Source: Enterobacteriaceae endosymbiont of Donacia bicoloricornis (lineage in GTDB: Bacteria > Pseudomonadota > Gammaproteobacteria > Enterobacterales > Enterobacteriaceae). Taken from it: 64,000 bases of DNA. The stretch is taken from the NCBI RefSeq assembly GCF_012567955.1, contig NZ_CP046186.1, positions 239,712 to 303,711 on the forward strand, read 5' to 3'. The translations under genes were made by a program, and so were the position numbers. The first letter of the stretch is position 1, and each line of letters opens with the position of its first letter. Positions 10,504-19,001 of this stretch are shown here, piece after piece. The notes below the pieces were generated by a model. The model searched no databases. It was not told where the DNA came from and worked only from the letters and a program-made list of their open reading frames with translations.

Positions 10504-10719
10504 TTAATATAAACGTATTCTTTTAGCATTTTCTCTAGATATTTTTTTAGCATGTCTTTTTATTGCAGAAGCTTTAGATCTTTTTCTTTCAGTTGTTGGT
10601 TTTTCATAAAATTCTCTACGTCTTACTTCGGATAAAATCCCTGCTTTTTCACATGCACGTTTAAAACGTCTTAAAGCTAAATCAAATGGTTCATTATCAC
10701 GTACTTTTATAATTGGCAT
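10504..10719 (-). CDS. rpsU: 30S ribosomal protein S21
   Basis: Small basic protein near the anti-Shine-Dalgarno end of 16S rRNA that supports initiation. It is 71 aa, identical to the E. coli length, with the typical [25 protein letters not shown] N-terminus and a C-terminal [18 protein letters not shown] tail. First gene of the rpsU-dnaG-rpoD operon and divergent from tsaD, as in E. coli. Confidence 0.97.
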   Translation of the reverse strand: MPIIKVRDNEPFDLALRRFKRACEKAGILSEVRRREFYEKPTTERKRSKASAIKRHAKKISRENAKRIRLY

Positions 10720-10850
10720 ATATAAACCTAAATTTATTTTATATTTATTTTATTATCGTAATAAATTATTATAATATATAATGAAGAATATATAAATAAT
10801 TTTTTATATTGTTTAAAATAATCGATTAACTAATTAATAGAAGATTAAAT

Positions 10851-11867
10851 ATGCTTTTCATGGGTATAGAAACATCATGTGATGATACAGCAGTAGCGAT
10901 TTATGATAAAAATAAAGGAATATTATGTAATAATATTTATACACAAAAAATTCATTCTAAATATGGAGGTATTGTTCCCGAATTAGCTGCAAGAAATCAT
11001 TTAAAAAAAATGATTCCTTTAATTAAAAAATCACTAATAAAAATAAAAAAGAAATTAAAAGATATTGATGTAATAGCTTATACTTCAGGCCCAGGGCAAA
11101 TAAATTCTTTAATAATAGGAGCAATTATTTCTCATACTTTAGCTTTTTCTTTAAATATTCCTGTTATCCCTATAAATCATATGGAAGGACATTTATTTTC
11201 CATTATGTTACAAAAAAAAAAACCAATTTTTCCTTTTATAGGATTATTAATTTCTGGAGGACATACACAATTAATTTATGCACATAAATTTGAAAAATAT
11301 AAAATATTAGGAACAAATATAGATGACGCAGTAGGAGAAACTTTAGATAAAGTATCTAAATTATTAGGATTAGATTATCCTGGAGGTAAAAATTTATTCA
11401 AATTATCTAAATTTGGAACTTCAAAAAAATTTTTTTTCCCAAGACCTATGGTATCAAAAAAAAATAATTTTAATTTTAGTTTTTCTGGATTAAAAACTTC
11501 TGTAATAAATTTTATAAAAAAACAAAATCTAAATGATTTTAAAATAAAAGCAGATATTGCTTGTGCATTAGAAGATGCAGTTATAGAAACTCTTTATATT
11601 AAAAGTTTGTGGGCTTTAAAAAAATATAATATTAATCAATTAGTAATTGCAGGTGGAGTTAGTTCAAATCAAAAATTAAGAAAATTTTTATATAAAAACT
11701 TAAAAAAAAATAATATTAAATTATTTTATAGTAATAAAAAATTATGTACTGATAATGCAGCAATGATTGCTTATCTCGGATCAAAAAAAAAAATTCTAAA
11801 AAAAAATAAATATATATTGAATACTATTAGTATTAATTCTAAGTTATCTTTAGAAGATAAAATTTAA
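10851..11867 (+). CDS. tsaD: tRNA N6-threonylcarbamoyladenosine (t6A) transferase subunit TsaD
   Basis: Catalytic subunit that moves the threonylcarbamoyl group onto A37 of ANN-decoding tRNAs. It is 338 aa (E. coli 337). The ASKHA fold motifs are clear: GIETSCDDTAVA near the N-terminus, the metal-binding HMEGH at residues 110-114, LLISGGHTQL, GLDYPGG, FSFSGLKT and CTDNAAMIAY. Its substrate-making partner TsaC is at 20862-21422. It is divergent from rpsU, as in E. coli. Confidence 0.97.
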   Translation: MLFMGIETSCDDTAVAIYDKNKGILCNNIYTQKIHSKYGGIVPELAARNHLKKMIPLIKKSLIKIKKKLKDIDVIAYTSGPGQINSLIIGAIISHTLAFSLNIPVIPINHMEGHLFSIMLQKKKPIFPFIGLLISGGHTQLIYAHKFEKYKILGTNIDDAVGETLDKVSKLLGLDYPGGKNLFKLSKFGTSKKFFFPRPMVSKKNNFNFSFSGLKTSVINFIKKQNLNDFKIKADIACALEDAVIETLYIKSLWALKKYNINQLVIAGGVSSNQKLRKFLYKNLKKNNIKLFYSNKKLCTDNAAMIAYLGSKKKILKKNKYILNTISINSKLSLEDKI

Positions 11868-11947
11868 ATTTAAAATTTTATAAAAATTTTTGTAAAAAAC
11901 ATTTTAAACAAAAATATTTTTTATTAATTTAATTGAGAATAATAATA

Positions 11948-12751
11948 ATGTTATTAAATTATTTTTCTTGTATAATACTTAGTATTATACAAGGTTTAAC
12001 CGAATTTTTACCTATATCTTCAAATGCTCATATTATTATTTTTTCTAAAATATTAAATATTATGGAAAATAATAATTTTAAATTTTTTAAAATTATTATC
12101 CAATTAGGATCTTCATTAGCAATATTAATATTTTTTTGGGATAAAATTATTAAAATTATATTTAATAAAATTAAATATAATTCTATTCTTCAAGAAAAAA
12201 TAAATATTTTACATATATTTATATCTATATTCCCAATAATATTGGTTGGATTAACTTTTTATAAAAAAATTAAAATAATAAATAATATTAATTATGTTAT
12301 TTATGGGTTATTTATTGGCAATATATTATTATATATTTCTGAAAAATTTAAACCTATAAAATATAAAATTAACAATATTAATAATATTTTATATATAAAT
12401 ACTTTTTTTATTGGATGTTTTCAATGTTTAGCTTTATTACCGGGTGTTTCAAGGTTAGGCTCAACATTATCAATTAGTTTGTTACTTGGAATAAAACGTA
12501 CTATTGCGATTAAGTTCTGTCTTATTATATCCATACCTATTATTTTTGGAGCTAATTTATTAGAATTATATAAAAATTATACAGTAATCGATTTTTATAA
12601 TATAAAAATATTTTTTATAGGTTTTTTAATTTCATTTTTTATTAGTTTAATTATTATTAAAAAATTAATTTATATGATAAAAAATATTTCTTTAAAATGG
12701 TTTATTTTATATCGTTTATTTTTAATAATAATATTATTAGTTTTAAACTAA
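11948..12751 (+). CDS. uppP: Undecaprenyl-diphosphatase UppP (BacA)
   Basis: Membrane phosphatase that recycles C55-PP to C55-P for cell-wall precursors. Both signature motifs are present: GLTEFLPISSNAH (the E-x3-E/PGVSRSG family motif 1) and ALLPGVSRLGSTLS. Seven to eight hydrophobic segments fit an integral inner-membrane protein. I prefer the ATG at 11948 (267 aa), preceded by TTGAGAA as ribosome site, over the in-frame TTG at 11933; E. coli UppP is 273 aa. It abuts cca end to end (stop at 12751, cca stop from 12752) on the opposite strand. Confidence 0.94.
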   Translation: MLLNYFSCIILSIIQGLTEFLPISSNAHIIIFSKILNIMENNNFKFFKIIIQLGSSLAILIFFWDKIIKIIFNKIKYNSILQEKINILHIFISIFPIILVGLTFYKKIKIINNINYVIYGLFIGNILLYISEKFKPIKYKINNINNILYINTFFIGCFQCLALLPGVSRLGSTLSISLLLGIKRTIAIKFCLIISIPIIFGANLLELYKNYTVIDFYNIKIFFIGFLISFFISLIIIKKLIYMIKNISLKWFILYRLFLIIILLVLN

Positions 12752-14002
12752 TTATTTTTTTATAAAATATTTTTGATTTTTTATTTCAAGAAAACATTTT
12801 ATTAATTTTAGTCTTTCATTTTGAATTTTTTTATTTATATTATCTCCTTTTAAATTATTTTTATTAATAATATTTTTTATATTTAATTTAGAAATATATT
12901 TATACATATTAATAAAATATTTTCCTTGTTTATATTTCATAGATTCTAATGTTAATCTACCCCTAGCATCAGCTTCACTAACTAAAGCAATTTGTTTAAC
13001 TCTTTCAGGTTTTCGCCATGCATCAATTATATTATATATATTTAATATATCTTCTGGTTTTTGATTATATATATCATGAATAATATCATGTATTTTAGCA
13101 ACTAAAATAGACAATTTTTTAAAATTACTAGGAATTTTTAATTTTTTACATAATCCCTTTATTAAAGGGATTCCATTTTCTCCATGTCCAGGATGTCTTG
13201 GCCATAATTTTTTAGGAGTTAATCCTTTACCTAGATCATGACATAATGCTGCAAATCTAGTTGATATATCTTTAGTAAGTTTAGATATTATTTTTAATGT
13301 TAACATGGTATGTATTCCGGTATCTTTTTCTGGATGCCATTTTAATGGTGCCGGAATCCCATATAATGAATTTATTTCTGGGAAAATAATAGGTAGAGCA
13401 TCACATTTTTTTAAAACTTGAAAAAATACTTGAGGATGTGCTGCTTGTAAAGCATTATATGTTTCTTTCCAAATCCTTTCTGGTTTTAAATAAGATAATT
13501 CTCCTGAATGACTCATAATTTTCATTAGTTTTAATGTATTATTATGAATTCTAAATTTTAAATATTTTAATTTTGCAGCAAATCTAGCTACACGTAGAAC
13601 TCTTAATGGATCATCTTGAAAAGATGAGGAAACATGTTTTAATAAACGATTTTTAATATCTTGTAAACCATTATATGGATCATAAAAATTTCCTAATTCA
13701 TCTTTTGCTATAGCATTAATAGTAAGATCTCTACGTAATAAATCTTCTTTAAGAGAAATTTTAGAAGATGCACAATATTTAAAACCTTTATACCCATGTC
13801 CAAATTTATATTCTGTTCTAGCTAATGCATATTCTTCATGAGTTTTAGGATGTAAAAAAACAGGAAAATCTTTGCCGACTAATTTAAAACCTAATTTTAA
13901 CATTGAATCAATATTTGATCCTACAACAACCCAATCTTTATCAGTTACTTTGATATTTAAAAGACTATCACGTATAGCTCCACCAACTAAATAAATTTTC
14001 AA
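12752..14002 (-). CDS. cca: tRNA CCA-adding nucleotidyltransferase
   Basis: Adds or repairs the 3'-CCA of tRNAs. It is 416 aa (E. coli 412). The class II nucleotidyltransferase head shows YLVGGAIRDSLL, the metal-binding DKD at about residues 21-23, and RRDLTINAIA. The C-terminal half carries an HD-type phosphohydrolase domain (ALCHDLGKGLTP, HPGHGENG), as in gammaproteobacterial Cca. Its role is essential here: the tRNA genes in this window do not encode CCA. Confidence 0.97.
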   Translation of the reverse strand: MKIYLVGGAIRDSLLNIKVTDKDWVVVGSNIDSMLKLGFKLVGKDFPVFLHPKTHEEYALARTEYKFGHGYKGFKYCASSKISLKEDLLRRDLTINAIAKDELGNFYDPYNGLQDIKNRLLKHVSSSFQDDPLRVLRVARFAAKLKYLKFRIHNNTLKLMKIMSHSGELSYLKPERIWKETYNALQAAHPQVFFQVLKKCDALPIIFPEINSLYGIPAPLKWHPEKDTGIHTMLTLKIISKLTKDISTRFAALCHDLGKGLTPKKLWPRHPGHGENGIPLIKGLCKKLKIPSNFKKLSILVAKIHDIIHDIYNQKPEDILNIYNIIDAWRKPERVKQIALVSEADARGRLTLESMKYKQGKYFINMYKYISKLNIKNIINKNNLKGDNINKKIQNERLKLIKCFLEIKNQKYFIKK

Positions 14003-14145
14003 TTTTTACTCCTGAAAATAACATTATATTTTTTATTAAAAAATAAATTATTACTACTAGTATAGTATTTGTCTTTCTTAAAGAAAATTTATTTAATAAA
14101 ATTAATATATAATAATATTAAATAATAATAATAAAAATTTTATTT

Positions 14146-14793
14146 ATGAATATACTTGATAAAAAATTTGGTAATTATAAAACACGTGTAGAAAATGCCA
14201 TTTCTTCTTTAAAAAAAGGATCTGGTATTTTAATTCTAGATGATAAAAAAAGAGAGAATGAAAGTGATATAGTATTTGCAGCAGAAAATATATCTATATC
14301 AGATATAGCTTTTTCTATTAGATATGGTAGTGGTATTATTTGTTTATGTATTACAGAATATTTACGGAAAAAATTAAAATTACCTATGATGGTAAAAAAA
14401 AATACCAGTTTTTATAAAACAGGATTTACAGTTACTATTGAAGCAGCAAAAGGAATTTCTACTGGAGTATCTGCAAAAGATAGATTTACAACAATTAAAA
14501 CAGCTATTTCAAATAATGTTATTCCTGAAGATTTAAATCAACCTGGTCATGTTTTTCCATTAAGAGCAGTTAATGGAGGTTTATTAAAAAGAGAGGGACA
14601 TACTGAAGCTACAATAGATTTATTAAAAATTGCTAAAATGAAACCAACTGGAGTATTATGTGAATTAACAAACGAGGATGGTTCCATGGCAAAAATTTTT
14701 GATGCTATATCTTTTGCCAAAAAAAATAAAATGGAATTAATTACTATTAATGATATAAAAAAATATATTATTAAAAATAATATTATTACTTAA
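14146..14793 (+). CDS. ribB: 3,4-dihydroxy-2-butanone 4-phosphate synthase
   Basis: Converts ribulose 5-phosphate to the four-carbon unit of riboflavin. It is 215 aa (E. coli 217). Conserved stretches include ILDDKKRENESDIVFAAE, with the acidic metal site, and GHVFPLRAVNGGLLKREGHT, which supplies the histidine ligand. It is a stand-alone RibB with no RibA domain. I see no FMN riboswitch in the 143 bp upstream. Convergent with the tRNA-Pro gene. Confidence 0.97.
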   Translation: MNILDKKFGNYKTRVENAISSLKKGSGILILDDKKRENESDIVFAAENISISDIAFSIRYGSGIICLCITEYLRKKLKLPMMVKKNTSFYKTGFTVTIEAAKGISTGVSAKDRFTTIKTAISNNVIPEDLNQPGHVFPLRAVNGGLLKREGHTEATIDLLKIAKMKPTGVLCELTNEDGSMAKIFDAISFAKKNKMELITINDIKKYIIKNNIIT

Positions 14794-14812
14794 TTTTAAA
14801 TTATAAAAAACC

Positions 14813-14886
14813 TCGGCGAGAGAGGATTTGAACCTCCGACCCACTGGTCCCAAACCAGTTGCGCTACCAAGCTGCGCTACTCGCCG
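14813..14886 (-). tRNA. tRNA-Pro(TGG)
   Basis: Acceptor arms CGGCGAG/CTCGCCG pair perfectly over 7 bp. The anticodon stem ACTGG/CCAGT encloses the loop TTTGGGA, giving anticodon TGG. The T-loop GTTCAAATC is standard. CCA is not encoded. It is third in a minus-strand Arg-His-Pro tRNA cluster. Confidence 0.96.
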
Positions 14887-14904
14887 TATAAATATTTATT
14901 TTTG

Positions 14905-14978
14905 GGTGGTTAATGGGAATCGAACCCATGACAACTGGAACCACAATCCAGTACTCTACCAACTGAGCTATAACCACC
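14905..14978 (-). tRNA. tRNA-His(GTG)
   Basis: The anticodon loop TTGTGGT sits between CTGGA and TCCAG, giving GTG. The extended 8-bp acceptor stem typical of tRNA-His is present, with an encoded G(-1) opposite C73 (GGTGGTTA/TAACCACC). CCA is not encoded. Confidence 0.96.
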
Positions 14979-15020
14979 ATTACAATTAATTTAAAAATAT
15001 AATAAACAATCTTATAATTT

Positions 15021-15094
15021 TGCACCCGACAGGAATTGAACCTGAGACCTCTGTTTTCGGAAAACAGTACTCTATCCTACTGAGCTACGGGTGC
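15021..15094 (-). tRNA. tRNA-Arg(CCG)
   Basis: Acceptor GCACCCG/CGGGTGC is perfect. The anticodon stem CTGTT/AACAG encloses TTCCGAA, giving anticodon CCG. It is first in the Arg-His-Pro cluster and follows a good sigma-70 promoter. The set resembles E. coli argX-hisR-leuT-proM with the Leu gene missing. Confidence 0.96.
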
Positions 15095-15112
15095 AACAGA
15101 TTATTATATTAT

Positions 15113-15141
15113 ATAATACAAATTCATTTCTTTAATGTCTA
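15113..15141 (-). promoter_or_regulatory. Sigma-70 promoter of the tRNA-Arg/His/Pro cluster
   Basis: On the minus strand TAGACA (15141-15136), 17 bp, then TATTAT (15118-15113): five of six matches in each box with optimal spacing. The predicted start is about 10 bp upstream of tRNA-Arg. Confidence 0.65.
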
Positions 15142-15244
15142 GTTTTTTTATAAAATTTTTAATAATTTTTATATTTAAAAATAATAACTTATATTAAATA
15201 ATATTTAATTAAAAATAATTTTTGATAAAAAAATATAAATAATA

Positions 15245-16504
15245 TTAAGATCTTTTCATCATATCAAAAAAATCATTATTAGTTTTTGTCATTGACAATT
15301 TATTTATTAAAAATTCCATTGCATCTATTTCATTCATAGGATGAATTATTTTTCTTAAAATCCACATTCTTTGTAATTCTTCTTGTGAACTTAATAATTC
15401 TTCTTTTCTAGTTCCAGATCTATTATAATCTATAGCGGGGAAAACTCGTTTTTCTGCAATTTTACGTGATAAATGCAGCTCCATATTACCAGTTCCTTTA
15501 AATTCTTCATAAATAACATCATCCATTTTTGATCCTGTATCAATTAATGCTGTTGCTATAATTGTTAAACTACCTCCTTCTTCAACATTTCTTGCCGCAC
15601 CAAAAAAACGTTTAGGACGATGTAATGCATTTGCATCAACTCCTCCAGTTAAAACTTTCCCAGATGCAGGAGCAACAGTATTATATGCTCTAGCTAAACG
15701 TGTTATAGAATCTAATAAAATAATAACATCTTTTTTATGTTCTACTAATCTTTTAGCTTTTTCAATTACCATTTCTGATACTTGGACATGTCTAGATTGA
15801 GGTTCATCAAAAGTTGAAGTTATAACTTCTCCTTTAACTAATCTTTGCATCTCAGTAACTTCTTCTGGACGTTCATCGATAAGTAAAACTATTAATACAC
15901 AATCAGGATGATTATATGCTATACTTTGTGCAATATTTTGTAATAACATAGTTTTTCCTGCTTTAGGAGGAGCTACTATTAAACCTCTTTGTCCTCTACC
16001 TATTGGTGAAGCTAAATCTAAAACACGTGCTGTTAAATCTTCTGCAGATCCATTACCTCTTTCCATACTTAATCTAGAATTTGCATGTAATGGTGTTAAA
16101 TTCTCAAAAAGAATTTTGCTTCGAGCATTTTCTGGTTTATCAAAATTTACCTGATTTACTTTTAATAATGCAAAATATCTTTCTCCTTCTTTAGGAGGAC
16201 GTATTTTACCAGAAATAGTATCTCCTGTACGTAAATTAAAACGTCTAATTTGACTCGGAGATACATAAATATCATCAGGTCCTGCTAAATAAGAACTATC
16301 AGAAGAACGTAAAAATCCAAATCCATCTTGTAATATTTCTAACACTCCATCACCAAAAATATCTTCTCCACTTTTGGAATGTTGTTTTAATATAGTAAAA
16401 ATAATATCTTGTTTTCTCATTCTAGCTAAATTTTCTAGATAAATATTTTCACCTAAATCTATTAATTCAGATATTGGTTTATTTTTTAATTCGGTAAGAT
16501 TCAT
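15245..16504 (-). CDS. rho: Transcription termination factor Rho
   Basis: Hexameric RNA-dependent ATPase/translocase that ends transcripts. It is 419 aa, exactly the E. coli length, and very strongly conserved. The N-terminal RNA-binding OSB fold ([17 protein letters not shown]) is followed by Walker A ([11 protein letters not shown]), Walker B ([14 protein letters not shown]), the Q-loop and the R-loop ([13 protein letters not shown]). It lies downstream of trxA, as in E. coli. Rho being kept is consistent with the scarcity of GC-rich intrinsic terminators here. Confidence 0.98.
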   Translation of the reverse strand: MNLTELKNKPISELIDLGENIYLENLARMRKQDIIFTILKQHSKSGEDIFGDGVLEILQDGFGFLRSSDSSYLAGPDDIYVSPSQIRRFNLRTGDTISGKIRPPKEGERYFALLKVNQVNFDKPENARSKILFENLTPLHANSRLSMERGNGSAEDLTARVLDLASPIGRGQRGLIVAPPKAGKTMLLQNIAQSIAYNHPDCVLIVLLIDERPEEVTEMQRLVKGEVITSTFDEPQSRHVQVSEMVIEKAKRLVEHKKDVIILLDSITRLARAYNTVAPASGKVLTGGVDANALHRPKRFFGAARNVEEGGSLTIIATALIDTGSKMDDVIYEEFKGTGNMELHLSRKIAEKRVFPAIDYNRSGTRKEELLSSQEELQRMWILRKIIHPMNEIDAMEFLINKLSMTKTNNDFFDMMKRS

Positions 16505-16677
16505 AATGGTGAGGTCTTAAACTTGAATAATTCTTAAATATTTATATAAAATTTATATAATTTAATAACATTTATATTTAATATAATAAAATTTTTAAAT
16601 AATTTTATTAGTTACTAAAACAAATATTAATAATTAATATATTTTTTTGTTATAAGATAAGTAATTATTTAAATAAA

Positions 16678-17010
16678 TTATTTTAAATTTTTATTTAAAA
16701 AATTTTCTAATTGTGTGATATTTATAGATCCAATTATTTTATCAATAATTTTTCCGTTTTTAAATAAAAAAACTGTTGGTATACTACGAATATTATATCG
16801 TTCTGCAATATTTTTATATTTTTCAATATTTAACTTGGTAAAAACTATATTTTCATATTTATGACATACTTTTTCTAAAACCTCAGAAAATATTTTACAT
16901 GGATTACACCATTCTGCCCAAAAATCAACTAAAACCAATTTTTTTTTTTCTATTTCAGATTGAAAATTTTTATCATTTAAATGTATTAAAACGTTATTCT
17001 TATGTTGCAT
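16678..17010 (-). CDS. trxA: Thioredoxin 1
   Basis: General protein-disulfide reductant. It is 110 aa (E. coli 109). The active site reads WAEWCNPCK with Cys35 and Cys38; the usual WCGPC has Asn in place of Gly. The cis-Pro loop RSIPTVFLF and the FKNGK turn are intact. It is followed by rho as in E. coli. A consensus-like promoter lies at 17135-17163. The retrotransposon block begins roughly 40-50 bp beyond that promoter. Confidence 0.96.
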   Translation of the reverse strand: MQHKNNVLIHLNDKNFQSEIEKKKLVLVDFWAEWCNPCKIFSEVLEKVCHKYENIVFTKLNIEKYKNIAERYNIRSIPTVFLFKNGKIIDKIIGSINITQLENFLNKNLK

Positions 17011-17134
17011 GAATTTAATATTCCTGTATAAATATTATATTTAATTATCTTTTATAAGATGAATATAAATATTTTAATTTTGTAATAGATTTTTTGATTA
17101 AATTCTATTTAAAATTAATTAATATTTTATTTTC

Positions 17135-17163
17135 ATTATATATAAATAATAATTGTATTGCAA
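17135..17163 (-). promoter_or_regulatory. Sigma-70 promoter of trxA
   Basis: Minus strand TTGCAA (17163-17158), 17-bp spacer, then a perfect TATAAT (17140-17135). The predicted start is about 120 bp upstream of the trxA ATG. The promoter lies outside the foreign block, so trxA expression need not depend on the insertion. Confidence 0.65.
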
Positions 17164-17204
17164 GATAATAAATAATATTTTAAAAATATAAGAAATTAAT
17201 ATAA

Positions 17205-19001
17205 AAAAGGCTTATTAATTCTTGGACATTTATATGTTGTGGTATTGAACAATTATTTCTGAGCAAATAAAAATTTACAAAGTTCTAATTTAAAGTTTCG
17301 AAGACTTAAAGACTTAATATTTTCCGGTATATTATTGTACTGGAAGGCTGCTGAAAAGGAAAACGAAGATTTATACATTTCCGTTCTATGCCTTGGTGTA
17401 TGCAGTGTTCTATCAACATAACGAAGCTGAGTTTGATGTAAGCTACCTCTAAACACTAATCTTTTATACAGATACAATGGCATACGATTTTGCAGAATTT
17501 TATGCACCAAGCAGATTAACCGATATTTCCATCTTTGGTTCATATTTAGTATGTTATTATTTATATAGAGTGGTGTAACATGCTGGGACCTTTTCGTTAA
17601 TGTCGCAAATCTAAGACATGAGTTTTGTATTTTCTGTAGTCTGTGTGCTTCAGACGTGGTAATACAAGAACCGAAAACTACACTGCCATATTCACAGGTA
17701 GATATAATGAGAGACTCGGTCAGCTTTATTTTTGTATCCGTAGGAAGTACATACCTAAAATTGTATAGCTGTCTAAGTTTCGCGTATGATGACTTTACAA
17801 TATTTGTTATGTGATTTTGGAAGGTTAAGTGTTGATCGAAAGTAATTCCTAAGTTTCTTGATGATTTGACAACTAAAAGATTTTGGCTCCCTATTTTAAC
17901 ATCCTGCCTCTGTGGGGTAAATTTAACATGTTTTGAATGAAAATTTATAACAACCGATTTGGTTGCATTTAGCTGTAAACAATGTGATGTAGAAAAGGAG
18001 AGAATATTTTGCAGATCTATGTTTAAAAGTTCCATTGCGACGTCCATTTCATCAGGGTGATAAGATATATACATTTGACTATCATCAGCATAATAATGAA
18101 TTTTTGTATATTTGACAATGTTAGGTAGATCACAAATGTAAATTGCGAAGAGTAAGGGACCCAAAATTGAACCTTGCGGCACACCAGATTTTATATTTAA
18201 ATACTGTGAAAAAACAACACCATTTTCTCCGCATAGTTTAACTTTTTGCTTACGATCTGTTAAGTAACTATGAAACCAATTTATTGAATCATCATGGACT
18301 CCAAAATAGCGGAGCTTTGCAATTAGTAGTTTATGATTAATAGAGTCAAAGGCTTTTGTGTAGTCCAGTAGAACACTAGTGGTTACTTTTGCTTCATCAA
18401 AGCTCTTCAGAATATCATCAGTTACCTCAAGCAGTGTTGTAATGGTACTGTGTGCTTTTCTGAAACCTGACTGATTTTGCGGTAATAACTGATTTGAATT
18501 TACATGAGTCAATAATTGATTCTGAACAACTCTTTCGAGAATTTTAGACATAACATTTAATAAGCTTATTGGGCGACAGTCGCTATAAGCCTCAGGGTTG
18601 GATTTTTTTGGCAGGGGAACAACAATTGCAGTCTTCCATGAAAGTGGAACGACATTTTTTGTAATTGAATAATTTATAATATGTTTTATGGTAGGAAGGC
18701 TATATGGTAGAAATAATTTCAGAATGTGTGTAGTAAATGTGTCCTCACCCGAGGAGTTCGACTTTATCAAAGATATGGAATCAATAATTTCCTTACTACC
18801 TACAGGACGGAGTCTTAGAGTAAATTTTGTTTTGGAACTGGAGTGGCTATATTTATGCAGTATTTCATTAGATAATGGAATGTTTGGGGCAGAATTCTGG
18901 AAGAATGTATTAAACGCGTCAGGGTTATTTAGTGTGTCAGGTAGAGTTGCACTATCCATCTTATTATATACATTAAGGTTTTTCAAAGTATTCCACCAAT
19001 A
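17205..19001 (-). mobile_element. 5'-truncated non-LTR (LINE) retrotransposon fragment of eukaryotic type
   Basis: The block is set off by base composition. At 18301-18360, 21 of 60 bases are G or C; at 19201-19260 only 5 of 60 are. Its single long frame is a LINE-type reverse transcriptase. Upstream of the RT there is no APE-type endonuclease and no ORF1. Family-like sequence (WWNTLKNLNV) extends to about 18998 and then meets a stop at 19004-19002 in A+T-rich bacterial-type DNA, as expected for a 5' truncation. The 3' end lies somewhere in 17190-17250. I see no clear poly-A tail and no convincing target-site duplication. Edges are estimates. A chimeric assembly with host DNA is an equally open explanation. 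Confidence 0.75.
17253..18986 (-). CDS. Reverse transcriptase of a eukaryotic non-LTR retrotransposon (jockey/CR1-like), partial
   Basis: Copies element RNA into DNA in LINE mobility. Over 577 codons without a stop the RT order is visible: WKTAIVVPLPKK (about 117-128), DCRPISLLNVMSKILE (136-151), NQSGFRKAHSTIT, motif A LLDYTKAFDSINH (206-218), SGVPQGSILGPLLF (267-280) and the catalytic YADD (299-302). The thumb-like NLGITFDQHLTFQNHI and a C-terminal jockey/CR1-like region follow. There is no endonuclease and no RNase H domain. The frame opens with TTG and is open for five more codons upstream, so no genuine start exists; it is the tail of a longer ORF2. Codon choice uses far more G/C than neighbours. 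No group II intron maturase domain is present, so a bacterial retroelement is unlikely. Confidence 0.85.
   Translation of the reverse strand: MKNLNVYNKMDSATLPDTLNNPDAFNTFFQNSAPNIPLSNEILHKYSHSSSKTKFTLRLRPVGSKEIIDSISLIKSNSSGEDTFTTHILKLFLPYSLPTIKHIINYSITKNVVPLSWKTAIVVPLPKKSNPEAYSDCRPISLLNVMSKILERVVQNQLLTHVNSNQLLPQNQSGFRKAHSTITTLLEVTDDILKSFDEAKVTTSVLLDYTKAFDSINHKLLIAKLRYFGVHDDSINWFHSYLTDRKQKVKLCGENGVVFSQYLNIKSGVPQGSILGPLLFAIYICDLPNIVKYTKIHYYADDSQMYISYHPDEMDVAMELLNIDLQNILSFSTSHCLQLNATKSVVINFHSKHVKFTPQRQDVKIGSQNLLVVKSSRNLGITFDQHLTFQNHITNIVKSSYAKLRQLYNFRYVLPTDTKIKLTESLIISTCEYGSVVFGSCITTSEAHRLQKIQNSCLRFATLTKRSQHVTPLYINNNILNMNQRWKYRLICLVHKILQNRMPLYLYKRLVFRGSLHQTQLRYVDRTLHTPRHRTEMYKSSFSFSAAFQYNNIPENIKSLSLRNFKLELCKFLFAQK

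Noticed and set aside
17253-18986. The reverse transcriptase as a bacterial retron, diversity-generating retroelement, Abi RT or group II intron protein
   Set aside because: The motif spacing and the flanking thumb/C-terminal region are of eukaryotic LINE type. There is no maturase or HNH domain, no intron RNA structure, no msr/msd or template/variable repeat, and the base composition is foreign.
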